Origin: Roseiarcus sp050012775
GTDB taxonomy: Bacteria; Pseudomonadota; Alphaproteobacteria; Rhizobiales; Beijerinckiaceae
Assembly (NCBI GenBank): GCA_050012775.1
Contig: JBEKGN010000006.1
Span: 105,974-169,973 of the forward strand
DNA: 64,000 bases
Direction: 5' to 3'
Shown: positions 35,068 through 43,952 of the stretch, piece by piece
Numbering within the stretch: the stretch's first letter is position 1
Layout: every line of letters starts with the position of its first letter
Position numbers and translations under genes: made by a program
The notes under the pieces: generated by a model
Seen by the model: the letters and a program-made list of their open reading frames with translations, nothing else
The model's database searches: none
Told to the model about the DNA's origin: nothing

Positions 35068-35954
35068 TGTCCATTCTCATCGACAAGAACACCCGCGTCC
35101 TCACCCAGGGCTTCACCGGCAAGAACGGCACGTTCCATTCCGAGCAGGCGATCGCTTACGGCACGAAGATGGTCGGCGGCACGTCGCCGGGCAAGGGCGG
35201 CTCGATCCATCTCGGCCTTCCCGTTTTCGACACCGTCGCCGAGGCGTGCGAGACGACCGGCGCCGACGCCTCCGTGATCTATGTGCCGCCGCCGGGCGCG
35301 GCGGACGCGATCTGCGAGGCGATCGCGGCGGAAGTCCCGCTCATCGTCTGCATCACCGAGGGCATTCCCGCGCTCGACATGGTCAAGGTCAAAAGGGCGT
35401 TACAGGGCTCGAAATCGGTCCTCGTCGGGCCCAATTGTCCAGGCGTGATGACTGCGGGCGAATGCAAGATCGGCATCATGCCGGGCAACATCTTCAAGCG
35501 CGGCAGCGTCGGCATCGTCTCGCGGTCGGGAACGCTGACCTACGAGGCGGTGTTTCAGACGACGCAGGAAGGCCTCGGCCAGACGACCGCCGTCGGCATC
35601 GGCGGCGATCCCGTCAAGGGCATGGATTTCATCGAGGCGCTCGAATTGTTCCTCGCCGACCCCGAGACGAAGTCGATCATCATGATCGGCGAGATTGGCG
35701 GCCAGGCCGAGGAAGACGCCGCGCAATTCCTCAAGGACGAGGCGAAGAAGGGTCGCGCCAAGCCGGTCGTCGGCTTCATCGCCGGGCGCACGGCGCCGCC
35801 CGGGCGCCGCATGGGCCACGCCGGCGCGATCATCGCCGGCGGCAAGGGCGGCGCCGAGGACAAGACCGCGGCGATGGAGGCGGCGGGCGTTCGCGTTTCG
35901 CCGTCGCCGGCGCGGCTCGGCAAGACGTTGGTCGACGTATTGAACGGACGATGA
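35067..35954 (+). CDS. sucD: Succinyl-CoA synthetase alpha subunit
   Basis: A 295-residue subunit with the CoA-binding N-terminus ILIDKNTRVLTQGFTGKNGT, VPPPGAADAICEAI, GPNCPGVMTAGECKIGIMPG, and the phosphorylated histidine in GRRMGHAGAIIAGG near residue 251. It pairs with SucC. The start shares a base with the sucC stop, and sucA follows after 13 bases, so all lie in one transcript. Confidence 0.97.
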   Translation: MSILIDKNTRVLTQGFTGKNGTFHSEQAIAYGTKMVGGTSPGKGGSIHLGLPVFDTVAEACETTGADASVIYVPPPGAADAICEAIAAEVPLIVCITEGIPALDMVKVKRALQGSKSVLVGPNCPGVMTAGECKIGIMPGNIFKRGSVGIVSRSGTLTYEAVFQTTQEGLGQTTAVGIGGDPVKGMDFIEALELFLADPETKSIIMIGEIGGQAEEDAAQFLKDEAKKGRAKPVVGFIAGRTAPPGRRMGHAGAIIAGGKGGAEDKTAAMEAAGVRVSPSPARLGKTLVDVLNGR

Positions 35955-35967
35955 CGGGAGACCGGAC

Positions 35968-38928
35968 ATGACGCGGCAAGACATCAATCAGGCATTGCTG
36001 CAAACCTCTTTCCTCTATGGCGGCAACGGCGCCTATATCGAGGCGCTGCAAGCCCGATATGAAAAGGATCCGTCCTCGGTCGAGGCCGGCTGGCGCGAAT
36101 TCTTCGACGCGCTCGGAGACGATCCGGCCAGCGTCGAGAAGACCGCCGAGGGGGCCTCGTGGCGGCGTCCCCAATGGCCCGCGACGCCCAAGGGCGATCT
36201 GATCAACGCGCTCGACGGCGATTGGCCGGCGACGGAAAGGGCGGTGGCTGACAAGCTGCGCGCCCTGACGGCGGCCGAACCCGAGGCGGCGCCGAGCGAG
36301 GACGCGATCCGCCGCGCGACGCGCGACAGCGTGCGCGCGCTGATGATGATCCGCGCCTATCGCATGCGCGGCCATCTGCACGCCAATCTCGATCCGCTCG
36401 GCCTCGAGCCGCAGAAGGATCACGAGGAACTCCATCCCGCGACCTACGGCTTCCAGGAATCCGACTACGATCGCAAGATCTTCATCGATCACGTGCTCGG
36501 GCTCGAATTCGCCACGGTGCGCCAGATGCTGGCGATCCTGCGCCGCACCTATTGCGACACGATCGGCTTCGAATTCGTCCATATTTCCGATCCCCAGGAG
36601 AAGGCGTGGATTCAGGAGCGCATCGAGGGGCCGGACAAGGAAATTCAGTTCACCAAGGAAGGCAAGCGCGCGATCCTCGGCAAGCTGGTCGAGGCCGAGG
36701 GCTTCGAGAATTTCTTCGACATCAAATACCCCGGCGCCAAGCGCTTCGGCCTCGACGGCGCCGAGGCGATGATCCCGGCTCTCGAACAGATCATCAAGCG
36801 CGGCGGACAACTCGGCCTCAAGGAGATCGCCTTGGGAATGGCACATCGCGGGCGCCTCAACGTGCTCAGCCAGGTGATGGGCAAGCCGCATCGCGTCATT
36901 TTTCATGAGTTCAAGGGCGGCTCGGCCTCGCCTGACGAAGTCGAGGGATCGGGCGACGTCAAATATCATCTGGGCGCGTCGTCGGATCGCGAGTTCGACG
37001 GCAACGCGGTGCATCTGTCGCTGACCGCCAATCCCTCGCATCTCGAGATCGCCGATCCCGTCGTGCTCGGCAAGGTGCGCGCCAAGCAGGATCAGCTCGA
37101 CGACTATATCGAACGCGTGAAGGTGCTGCCGCTGTTGATTCACGGCGACGCGGCTTTCGCCGGCCAGGGCGTCGTCGCGGAGTGCTTCGGCCTTTCGGGC
37201 CTGCGCGGTCATCGCACCGGCGGTTCGCTGCACTTCATCGTCAACAACCAGATCGGCTTCACCACCTATCCCCGCTACTCCCGCTCCTCGCCTTACCCCT
37301 CCGACGTCGCCAAATTGGTCGAGGCGCCGATCTTCCACGCCAACGGCGACGATCCCGAGGCGGTGGTGTTCTGCGCCAAGGTCGCCACGGAATATCGGCA
37401 AAAGTTCCATAAGCCCGTCGTCATCGACATGTTCTGCTACCGTCGCTTCGGCCACAACGAAGGCGACGAGCCGGCGTTCACCCAGCCGCTGATGTATCGC
37501 AACATCCGCTCGCATCCCACGACGCTGCAGATCTACGCCAAGAAGCTCGTCGAGCAGGGAATCGTCACCCAGGGCGAGGTCGACAAGATGCGCGCCGATT
37601 GGCGCCATCGCCTGGAAGCCGAATACGAAGCGGGCCAGGCCTATGTCGCCAACAAGGCGGATTGGCTCGACGGACGTTGGGCGGGCTTCAAGTCGGCGCA
37701 GGATATCGCCGACGACGACCGACGCGGCGAGACCGCAGTCGATATCGCGCGCCTCAGACAGATCGGCGAGCGCATCACTTCGGCGCCCGCGGGCTTCAGC
37801 GTTCACAAGACGATCCAGCGGTTTCTCGACAATCGCCGCGCCACGATCGAGACCGGCGAGGGCATCGACTGGGCGACCGGAGAGGCGCTCGCCTTCGGTT
37901 CGCTGCTCGACGAAGGGTTTCCGGTGCGTCTGTCCGGCCAGGACAGCGAGCGCGGCACGTTCTCGCAGCGCCATTCCGTGCTCATCGATCAGCAGAGCGA
38001 AGCGCGCTACATTCCGCTCAACCACATCCGCGACGGTCAGGCGCGATACGAGGTCATCAATTCGATGCTCTCCGAGGAAGCCGTGCTCGGTTTCGAATAC
38101 GGCTATTCGCTCGCCGAACCGAACGCCCTGACGCTGTGGGAGGCGCAGTTCGGCGATTTCGCCAACGGCGCTCAGGTCGTTTTCGATCAGTTCATCTCTT
38201 CGGGCGAGCGCAAGTGGCTGCGCATGTCGGGTCTGGTCTGCCTGCTGCCGCACGGCTACGAGGGCCAGGGGCCGGAGCATTCCTCCGCGCGCCTGGAGCG
38301 TTTTCTCCAGCTCTGCGCCGAGGACAACATGCAGGTCGTCGCCCCCTCGACGCCGGCCAATTTCTTCCATGCGCTGCGGCGGCAATTGAAGCGGGACATC
38401 CGCAAGCCGTTGATCGTCATGACGCCGAAGTCGATGCTGCGCAACAAGCGGGCGGTGTCGAACATCGAGGCCTTCGCGCCGGGCGCCAGCTTTCATCGCC
38501 TGCTGTGGGACAGCGCGGAAACGCACAAGGGCGAGAAGATCAAGCTCACGCGCGACGAGAAGATCCGCCGCGTCATCCTCTGCTCGGGCAAGGTCTATTA
38601 CGACATCTATGAAGAGCGCGAGAAGCGCGGCATCGACGACGTCTACATCCTGCGCGTCGAGCAGCTCTATCCCTTCCCGCTCAAGAGCCTGGTCAAGGAG
38701 CTTGCGCGGTTCAAGAAGGCCGATCTGATCTGGTGCCAGGAGGAGCCGAAGAACATGGGCGCGTGGACCTTCGTCGAGCCCTATCTCGAGTGGGTGCTCG
38801 GTCAGGTCGGCGGCAAGTCCAAGCGCGCGCGCTACGCCGGCCGTCCGGCCGCCGCGGCGACCGCGACAGGCCTGATGTCCAAGCATCTCGCGCAGCTCAA
38901 GGCCTTCCTCGACGAGTGCTTCGCGTGA
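35968..38928 (+). CDS. sucA: 2-oxoglutarate dehydrogenase E1 component
   Basis: A 986-residue thiamine-diphosphate enzyme that decarboxylates 2-oxoglutarate and passes the succinyl group to SucB lipoate. The N-terminus NQALLQTSFLYGGNGAYIEA is the E2-binding peptide. EIALGMAHRGRLNVLSQVMG, HLSLTANPSHLEIADPVVLG and the cofactor-binding GDAAFAGQGVVAECF and NNQIGFTT motifs follow. Length and order are standard. A long antisense open frame across this gene is a GC artefact. Confidence 0.97.
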   Translation: MTRQDINQALLQTSFLYGGNGAYIEALQARYEKDPSSVEAGWREFFDALGDDPASVEKTAEGASWRRPQWPATPKGDLINALDGDWPATERAVADKLRALTAAEPEAAPSEDAIRRATRDSVRALMMIRAYRMRGHLHANLDPLGLEPQKDHEELHPATYGFQESDYDRKIFIDHVLGLEFATVRQMLAILRRTYCDTIGFEFVHISDPQEKAWIQERIEGPDKEIQFTKEGKRAILGKLVEAEGFENFFDIKYPGAKRFGLDGAEAMIPALEQIIKRGGQLGLKEIALGMAHRGRLNVLSQVMGKPHRVIFHEFKGGSASPDEVEGSGDVKYHLGASSDREFDGNAVHLSLTANPSHLEIADPVVLGKVRAKQDQLDDYIERVKVLPLLIHGDAAFAGQGVVAECFGLSGLRGHRTGGSLHFIVNNQIGFTTYPRYSRSSPYPSDVAKLVEAPIFHANGDDPEAVVFCAKVATEYRQKFHKPVVIDMFCYRRFGHNEGDEPAFTQPLMYRNIRSHPTTLQIYAKKLVEQGIVTQGEVDKMRADWRHRLEAEYEAGQAYVANKADWLDGRWAGFKSAQDIADDDRRGETAVDIARLRQIGERITSAPAGFSVHKTIQRFLDNRRATIETGEGIDWATGEALAFGSLLDEGFPVRLSGQDSERGTFSQRHSVLIDQQSEARYIPLNHIRDGQARYEVINSMLSEEAVLGFEYGYSLAEPNALTLWEAQFGDFANGAQVVFDQFISSGERKWLRMSGLVCLLPHGYEGQGPEHSSARLERFLQLCAEDNMQVVAPSTPANFFHALRRQLKRDIRKPLIVMTPKSMLRNKRAVSNIEAFAPGASFHRLLWDSAETHKGEKIKLTRDEKIRRVILCSGKVYYDIYEEREKRGIDDVYILRVEQLYPFPLKSLVKELARFKKADLIWCQEEPKNMGAWTFVEPYLEWVLGQVGGKSKRARYAGRPAAAATATGLMSKHLAQLKAFLDECFA

Positions 38929-38983
38929 GGGGAGCGCCCCCTCGCGCCGCATTCTCGCCCAACGCCTGAGCGAGGTGACCGCC

Positions 38984-39319
38984 ATGCCGCATTTCCTCTG
39001 CCGCTTGACGCCGCCGCGCAGGACGTTCCTCGCGGACATGGCGGGCGACGAGCGCGAACTGATGGGCGCGCATCAGGCCCATTGGCGCCCGTTCGTGGAA
39101 GCTGGGATGGTGATCGCGATCGGCGCCGTCGACGACCCCGCCGGCGGCTGGGGCGTGGCGATCGTCGAGGCGGCGTCGGCCGAGGCGGTGCGGGCGCTGC
39201 TGGCCCGCGATCCCGTCGTCGCCGCGAACCGCGGCTTCGCTTACGAAACTTATCCGATGCCGACGATTTCCGTCCGCCCCGCCGAACCGCGCGCGCCGGT
39301 CTCCTCCGTTTCCCCTTAG
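38984..39319 (+). CDS. YciI-like protein inside the suc operon
   Basis: A 111-residue protein of the YCII-related family: PHFLCRLTPPRRTFLADMAG, HQAHWRPFVEAGMVIAIGAV and LLARDPVVAANRGFAYETYP. ATG at 38984 has GAGG eight bases upstream, which favours it over the in-frame GTG at 38975. It sits between sucA (55 bases before) and sucB (33 bases after) on the same strand, so it is transcribed with the 2-oxoglutarate dehydrogenase genes. Function is unknown; a link to the complex is only suggested by position. Confidence 0.82.
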   Translation: MPHFLCRLTPPRRTFLADMAGDERELMGAHQAHWRPFVEAGMVIAIGAVDDPAGGWGVAIVEAASAEAVRALLARDPVVAANRGFAYETYPMPTISVRPAEPRAPVSSVSP

Positions 39320-39352
39320 AAAGAAGGGCGCCGCTCGCGGCGCATTTGAACC

Positions 39353-40576
39353 ATGGCCATAGAAATCCGCGTTCCCACTCTCGGCGAGTCGATCTCCGAG
39401 GCGACCGTCGGCAAATGGTTCAAACAGCGCGGCGACGTCGTGAAGGCGGACGAGCCGCTGGTCGAACTGGAGACGGACAAGGTGACCCTGGAGGTCAACG
39501 CGCCGGCGGCGGGCGTGCTGAGCGAAATCGCCGCCGAGACCGGGCAGACGGTCGCGATCGGCGCGCTTCTGGGCGGGCTCACCGCCGCCGCCGCTTCCGC
39601 CGCGCCGGCCGCTGCGAACCTCGCGCCCGCGAGCCCGGCGCCCGCGCCGAAGCCCGCCGCCGCGCCGACCGCGATGCCGCCCGCGCCCGCGGCGGCCAAG
39701 ATCGCCAGCGAGAACGCGCTCGATCTCTCGGGCGTCGCCGGCAGCGGCAAGCGCGGCCAGATTCTCAAGGGCGACGCGCTCGAGGCGCTCGCCAAGGCGC
39801 CGGCGGCCAGGCCCGCCGCGGCGGTCGTCGCGCCGGCGCCGATCGCGGCGCGCGCGCCCTCGGCGCCCGACGATTCCGCGCGCGAGGAGCGCGTGCGCCT
39901 GACCAAGCTGCGCCAGACCATCGCGCGCCGGCTCAAGGACGCGCAGAACACCGCCGCGATGCTGACGACCTTCAACGAGGTCGACATGGGCGAAGTGATG
40001 GCGATGCGCGTGCGTTACAAAGACGCCTTCGAGAAGAAGCACGGCGCCAAGCTCGGCTTCATGGGATTCTTCGTCAAGGCCTGCGTGCAGGCGCTGAAGG
40101 AAATCCCGGCCGTCAACGCCGAGATCGACGGCGCCGATCTCGTCTTCAAGAACTACTATCATCTCGGCATCGCGGTAGGCACCGACAGGGGATTGGTCGT
40201 TCCAGTGGTGCGCGACGCCGACCGGCTGTCGGTCGCGGGAATCGAGAAATCGATCGCCGATTTCGGCAAGCGCGCGCGCGACGGCAGTTTGAAGATCGAG
40301 GAGATGCAGGGCGGCACGTTCACCATCACCAACGGCGGCATCTACGGCTCGCTGATGTCGACGCCGATTCTCAATGCGCCGCAGTCCGGCATTCTCGGCA
40401 TGCACAAGATCCAGGACCGGCCGATGGCCGTCGGCGGCAAGATCGAAATTCGCCCGATGATGTATCTCGCGCTGAGCTACGACCACCGCGTCGTCGACGG
40501 CAAGGAGGCCGTGACCTTCCTCGTGCGGGTGAAAGAAGCGCTCGAAGACCCGGCGCGGCTGGTGCTGGATCTGTGA
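39353..40576 (+). CDS. sucB: 2-oxoglutarate dehydrogenase E2, dihydrolipoyl succinyltransferase
   Basis: A 407-residue core enzyme. The lipoyl domain (residues about 1-77) carries the modified lysine in VELETDKVTLEV. An Ala/Pro-rich linker leads to the E1/E3-binding domain (NALDLSGVAGSGKRGQILKG), a second linker, and the catalytic domain with the active histidine in ALSYDHRVVDGKEAV near residue 378. It accepts the succinyl group from SucA and transfers it to CoA. Lpd follows after a 170-base gap that holds a pair of inverted repeats. Confidence 0.97.
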   Translation: MAIEIRVPTLGESISEATVGKWFKQRGDVVKADEPLVELETDKVTLEVNAPAAGVLSEIAAETGQTVAIGALLGGLTAAAASAAPAAANLAPASPAPAPKPAAAPTAMPPAPAAAKIASENALDLSGVAGSGKRGQILKGDALEALAKAPAARPAAAVVAPAPIAARAPSAPDDSAREERVRLTKLRQTIARRLKDAQNTAAMLTTFNEVDMGEVMAMRVRYKDAFEKKHGAKLGFMGFFVKACVQALKEIPAVNAEIDGADLVFKNYYHLGIAVGTDRGLVVPVVRDADRLSVAGIEKSIADFGKRARDGSLKIEEMQGGTFTITNGGIYGSLMSTPILNAPQSGILGMHKIQDRPMAVGGKIEIRPMMYLALSYDHRVVDGKEAVTFLVRVKEALEDPARLVLDL

Positions 40577-40604
40577 CGAGGAGTGCGTAGCCCGCCTCTT
40601 CACG

Positions 40605-40715
40605 CGTCATGGCCGGGCTTGTCCCGGCCATCCACGCCATTCGGCTTGGAGCTGGCGAAGAGGGGGCGACGAGGCGGCGACCACGTGGATGGCCGGGACA
40701 AGCCCGGCCATGACG
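40605..40715. repeat. Inverted pair of palindromic repeats between sucB and lpd
   Basis: A 32-base unit at 40605-40636 (beginning CGTCATGGCCGGGCTTGTCC) and its exact reverse complement at 40684-40715 flank 47 bases of ordinary sequence. Each unit also folds on itself through ATGGCCGGG / CCCGGCCAT. As RNA, the gap could form two small hairpins or one long 32-base-pair stem. It lies in the transcript between sucB and lpd. Confidence 0.85.
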
Positions 40716-40746
40716 ACTAGGCGAAACATTTTAGCAGAGAGCGCAA

Positions 40747-42147
40747 ATGGCCCAACACGATCTCATCGTCATCGGCGCCGGCCCCGGCGGCTATGTCTGC
40801 GCGATCCGCGCGGCGCAATTGGGCATGAAGGTCGCCGTCGTCGAGAAGCGCAAGACGCTCGGCGGGACGTGCCTCAACATCGGCTGCATACCCTCCAAGG
40901 CGCTGCTGTACGCCTCGGAAATGTTCGAGGAGGCCGGGCACGGTTTGGCGCCGCTGGGCGTCGTCGTCGGCGCGCCCAAGCTCGACCTCGCCGCGATGAT
41001 GAAGCACAAGGACGAGACCGTCGCAGCAAACGTCAACGGCGTGGCGTTCCTGTTCAAGAAGAACAAGATCGACTGGGTGGTCGGCGAGGGCCGCATCGCC
41101 GCGCCCGGCAAGGTCGTCGTCAAGGGCGCCGACGGCAAGGAGACGATTCTGGAAGCCAAGCGAATCGTCATCGCCACCGGCTCGGACGTCGCGCGCCTGC
41201 CCGGCGTCGAGATCGACGAAAAGACCATCGTCTCCTCCACCGGCGCGCTCGCGCTCGCCAAGCCGCCGAAAAAGCTCATCGTCGTCGGCGCCGGCGTCAT
41301 CGGCCTGGAACTCGGCTCGGTCTGGCGGCGGCTCGGCGCCGAGGTGACGGTGGTCGAATTCCTCGACCGCATTCTTCCCGGCATGGACGGCGAGGTCGCC
41401 AAGCAGTTCCAGCGTATGCTGGAGAAACAGGGCTTCACGTTCCATCTCGGCCACAAGGTCGCGCGCGTCGACAAGAGCGCGTCGGGCCTCAAGGCGACGA
41501 TCGAGCCCGCGGCCGGCGGCGAGGCGAAGACGCTCGAAGCCGATGTCGTGCTGGTGGCGATCGGACGGCGGCCCTATACGCAGGGTCTCGGGCTGGAGGC
41601 GCTCGGCGTCGCGATGGAGCGCGGCCAAGTCGTCATCGACGGGCATTTCGCCACCAACGTTCCCGGCGTCTACGCGATCGGCGACGCCGTGCGCGGGCCG
41701 ATGCTCGCCCACAAGGCCGAGGACGAAGGCGTCGCGCTCGCCGAGACTCTCGCGGGGCAGGCGGGCCATGTGGACTATGACGTGATCCCCGGCGTCGTCT
41801 ACACGAGTCCGGAGATCGCGAGCGTCGGCAAGACCGAGGAAGAGCTGAAGGCGGCGGGCGTCGCTTACGCCGTCGGCAAGTTCCCGTTCACCGCCAACGG
41901 CCGCGCCCGCGCGATGCGCCACACCGACGGCTTCGTCAAAGTGCTCGCCGACGCCGCGTCGGACCGCGTGCTCGGCGTGCATATCGTCGGCTTCGGCGCC
42001 GGCGAAATGATCCACGAGGCGGCGGTGCTGATGGAATTCGGCGGCTCCGCCGAGGATTTGGCGCGCACCTGCCACGCCCATCCCACCATGTCGGAGGCGG
42101 TGAAGGAAGCGGCGATGGCGGTGGCCAAGCGGGCGATCCATGTCTGA
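40747..42147 (+). CDS. lpd: Dihydrolipoyl dehydrogenase (E3)
   Basis: A 466-residue flavoprotein that reoxidises dihydrolipoamide in the 2-oxoglutarate (and possibly pyruvate) dehydrogenase complex. It shows the FAD motif VIGAGPGGYVCAIRAAQLGM, the redox-active pair Cys42/Cys47 in GGTCLNIGCIPSKALL, the NAD motif VVGAGVIGLELGSVW, and the C-terminal catalytic His-Glu in HAHPTMSEAVKE. The stop overlaps a small downstream reading frame by eight bases. Confidence 0.97.
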   Translation: MAQHDLIVIGAGPGGYVCAIRAAQLGMKVAVVEKRKTLGGTCLNIGCIPSKALLYASEMFEEAGHGLAPLGVVVGAPKLDLAAMMKHKDETVAANVNGVAFLFKKNKIDWVVGEGRIAAPGKVVVKGADGKETILEAKRIVIATGSDVARLPGVEIDEKTIVSSTGALALAKPPKKLIVVGAGVIGLELGSVWRRLGAEVTVVEFLDRILPGMDGEVAKQFQRMLEKQGFTFHLGHKVARVDKSASGLKATIEPAAGGEAKTLEADVVLVAIGRRPYTQGLGLEALGVAMERGQVVIDGHFATNVPGVYAIGDAVRGPMLAHKAEDEGVALAETLAGQAGHVDYDVIPGVVYTSPEIASVGKTEEELKAAGVAYAVGKFPFTANGRARAMRHTDGFVKVLADAASDRVLGVHIVGFGAGEMIHEAAVLMEFGGSAEDLARTCHAHPTMSEAVKEAAMAVAKRAIHV

Positions 42148-42301
42148 AACTTCAGACAAGCGTCGCCCCGGCGCGGGCCGGCGCGCGAAAAATCCGCGCG
42201 CGAGCTTGAAGGACGCGGTCGCCAGGCTGCGCGCCATGCCCAAGCCCCCGAGCGTCGAGATCCGCGAACCGATCGAAATGCCCGATCGCGAGTGGGATTG
42301 A
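42140..42301 (+). CDS. Small basic protein, possible antitoxin remnant
   Basis: A 53-residue reading frame overlapping the end of lpd by eight bases (ATGTCTGA). It is basic at the start (KRRPGAGRRAKNPRASLKDA) and acidic at the end (EIREPIEMPDREWD). It has no recognised domain. In the same frame, immediately after its stop, the DNA reads SAYRVDTNIAIHAGD, which looks like the first strand of a PIN-domain toxin. An antitoxin-toxin origin is therefore possible but unproven. Confidence 0.4.
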   Translation: MSETSDKRRPGAGRRAKNPRASLKDAVARLRAMPKPPSVEIREPIEMPDREWD

Positions 42302-42361
42302 GGCTCGGCCTATCGCGTCGACACGAACATCGCCATTCACGCCGGCGACCGCCCGCCCGCG
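42302..42361 (+). pseudogene. PIN-domain-like (VapC-type) N-terminal remnant
   Basis: Translated in the frame of the preceding small gene, this stretch reads SAYRVDTNIAIHAGDRPPA. The YxVDTNIAIHA pattern is typical of the first beta strand and catalytic aspartate of VapC-like PIN nucleases. There is no start codon, and the frame leads straight into the antisense 3' end of the bacterioferritin gene, so at most a short fragment survives. Confidence 0.3.
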
Positions 42362-42362
42362 C

Positions 42363-42842
42363 TTACTCCTCCAGCTCGCCGATGTGCTTCTGCGCATAAA
42401 GCTCGGCGCCGACCTGCTTGATCAGTTCGAGCTGCGTCTCGAGGAAATCGATATGTTCTTCCTCGTCGTGCGTCAGCTGCTCGAACAGGTTCATGGAGAC
42501 CCGGTCGTTGACCGACAGGCAATATTGCGCGGCTTCGAGATAGAGGGCGCGCGCGTCGAGTTCGGCCGCCAGATCGCATTCGAGGATTTGCTTGACGCTC
42601 GGGCCGATCCGCAAGGGATCATGCAAATGCATGTTCGGCATGCCTTCCAGGAACAGGATGCGCGCCACCAAGATATCGGCGTGGCGCATTTCCTCGATCG
42701 ATTCCTTGCGCCATATCTTGGCGAGATCCTTGTAGCCCCAATTGTCGAGGATTCGATAGTGCAACCAGTACTGGTTGACGGCGGTGAGTTCGTGGCTGAG
42801 GGACTTGTTCAAATATTCGATGACTTTATGGTCGCCGCGCAT
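42363..42842 (-). CDS. bfr: Bacterioferritin
   Basis: A 159-residue iron-storage subunit. All ferroxidase ligands sit at the canonical Escherichia coli numbers: Glu18, Glu51, His54, Glu94, Glu127 and His130. Met52, which binds the intersubunit heme, is present (SIEEMRHADILVARILFLEG). The start at ATG 42842 is chosen for GGGGAG seven bases upstream and for the family N-terminus MRGDHKVIEYLNK. No ferredoxin (bfd) gene is beside it. Confidence 0.97.
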   Translation of the reverse strand: MRGDHKVIEYLNKSLSHELTAVNQYWLHYRILDNWGYKDLAKIWRKESIEEMRHADILVARILFLEGMPNMHLHDPLRIGPSVKQILECDLAAELDARALYLEAAQYCLSVNDRVSMNLFEQLTHDEEEHIDFLETQLELIKQVGAELYAQKHIGELEE

Positions 42843-43086
42843 TCTCGTTCTCCCCGCTCTCTTGACTCGGCGCAACCGCTAGAGCTCCGCGCCGGCGCTC
42901 CCTTCGACTATGGCGAAGCCCGGCTTCATCGCCGAGTTGATATTGCTAACACATCTCCCTCCATTGGACGAGCCGCCGGGGAGGCGGATTTCGCCGTCAC
43001 ATTCATGGAATTGCCGGATGACATATTTCCGTGCGGTCGCGCCGCCATATTCGATCCGGTTCAACGTTCGCTGGAGGCGCGTCGCA

Positions 43087-43851
43087 ATGGAGTTCGTCAA
43101 GACGAGGGTCGCCTATGCGCTCGCCGCCGCCTTCGCGCTGCTCGCCGCCGCGCCCGCCTACGCCGACCGCATGGCGCTGTGGACGATCGTGCACGAGCAA
43201 TGCGTCCCTCACTTCAAAGCCGGCGAGGGGCCGAAGCCCTGCCAGAGCGTCGATCTCTCGCAAGGCGAGGACAAGGGCGCCGCGCTGCTGAAGGATCTCC
43301 ACGGCGTCGCGCAATTTCTCGCCATACCCACGCGTCGCGTCACCGGGATCGAGGACCCGCTCGTCCTGGCGCCAGCCGCGCCCGACTATTTCGCCTTCGC
43401 CTGGGCGGGCCGGAGCGCTCTCGAGGCGCGACTGAGCCGTTCCTTGCCGCGCGAGGCGATCGGCGTCTCCGTCAATTCGCAATTCTCGCGCAGCCAGGAC
43501 CAGTTGCACCTGCATGTCGACTGCATGGACAGGGACGTCGCCGCCGCGCTGGCGAGCTACAAGGACGCCCTCGACGACCAATGGCGCGTCATGACCGCGC
43601 CGTTGAAGGGCCGGCGCTATTGGGCGCGAAGGCTGGACTCGGCCGATCTCTCGGACGCCGCTCCGTTCCGGCTGCTCGCCGACGGCTTGGAGGGCGCGAG
43701 GGATCACATGGGCTTGGAGACGCTGATCGCGGTCGGCGCGACCTTCGCGGGCAAGCCCGGATTTATCCTGCTGGCGGACCACGCGGAAATGGAGGGCGGC
43801 GGGCACGCCGAGGACTTGCAAGACCATTCCTGCGCGATCGCCGCGCCGTAA
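43087..43851 (+). CDS. Exported CDP-diacylglycerol diphosphatase-like protein (Cdh family, HIT-like)
   Basis: A 254-residue protein with a signal peptide (cleavage near APAYA) and an early cysteine pair (EQCVPHFKAGEGPKPC). The HIT-like catalytic strand is SQDQLHLHVDCMDRDV, with histidines near residue 140. The Cdh family hydrolyses CDP-diacylglycerol to phosphatidate and CMP at the membrane. ATG at 43087 has GGAGG nine bases upstream and starts the signal peptide; the longer open frame was rejected. It opens a run of envelope-protein genes on the plus strand. Confidence 0.8.
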   Translation: MEFVKTRVAYALAAAFALLAAAPAYADRMALWTIVHEQCVPHFKAGEGPKPCQSVDLSQGEDKGAALLKDLHGVAQFLAIPTRRVTGIEDPLVLAPAAPDYFAFAWAGRSALEARLSRSLPREAIGVSVNSQFSRSQDQLHLHVDCMDRDVAAALASYKDALDDQWRVMTAPLKGRRYWARRLDSADLSDAAPFRLLADGLEGARDHMGLETLIAVGATFAGKPGFILLADHAEMEGGGHAEDLQDHSCAIAAP

Positions 43852-43952
43852 GCGGGGACCGGCATGGTAAATCGCCTGTCGCGTTTTGGCGCGAATTGGG
43901 GTATCAGGCCGTCTGACAAATTTCCCTTTGGATTCCCTTTGAGGAGGCCTTG

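Noticed and set aside
35830..39039. A 1069-codon open frame antisense to sucA and the end of sucD
   Set aside because: It mirrors sucA, has no domain and is rich in Arg, Ala and Asp. Long antisense frames are expected opposite GC-rich genes with strong third-position bias.
42302..42361. An intact VapC toxin
   Set aside because: Only about 15 residues resemble a PIN domain and there is no room for the rest before bfr, so it is listed only as a possible remnant.
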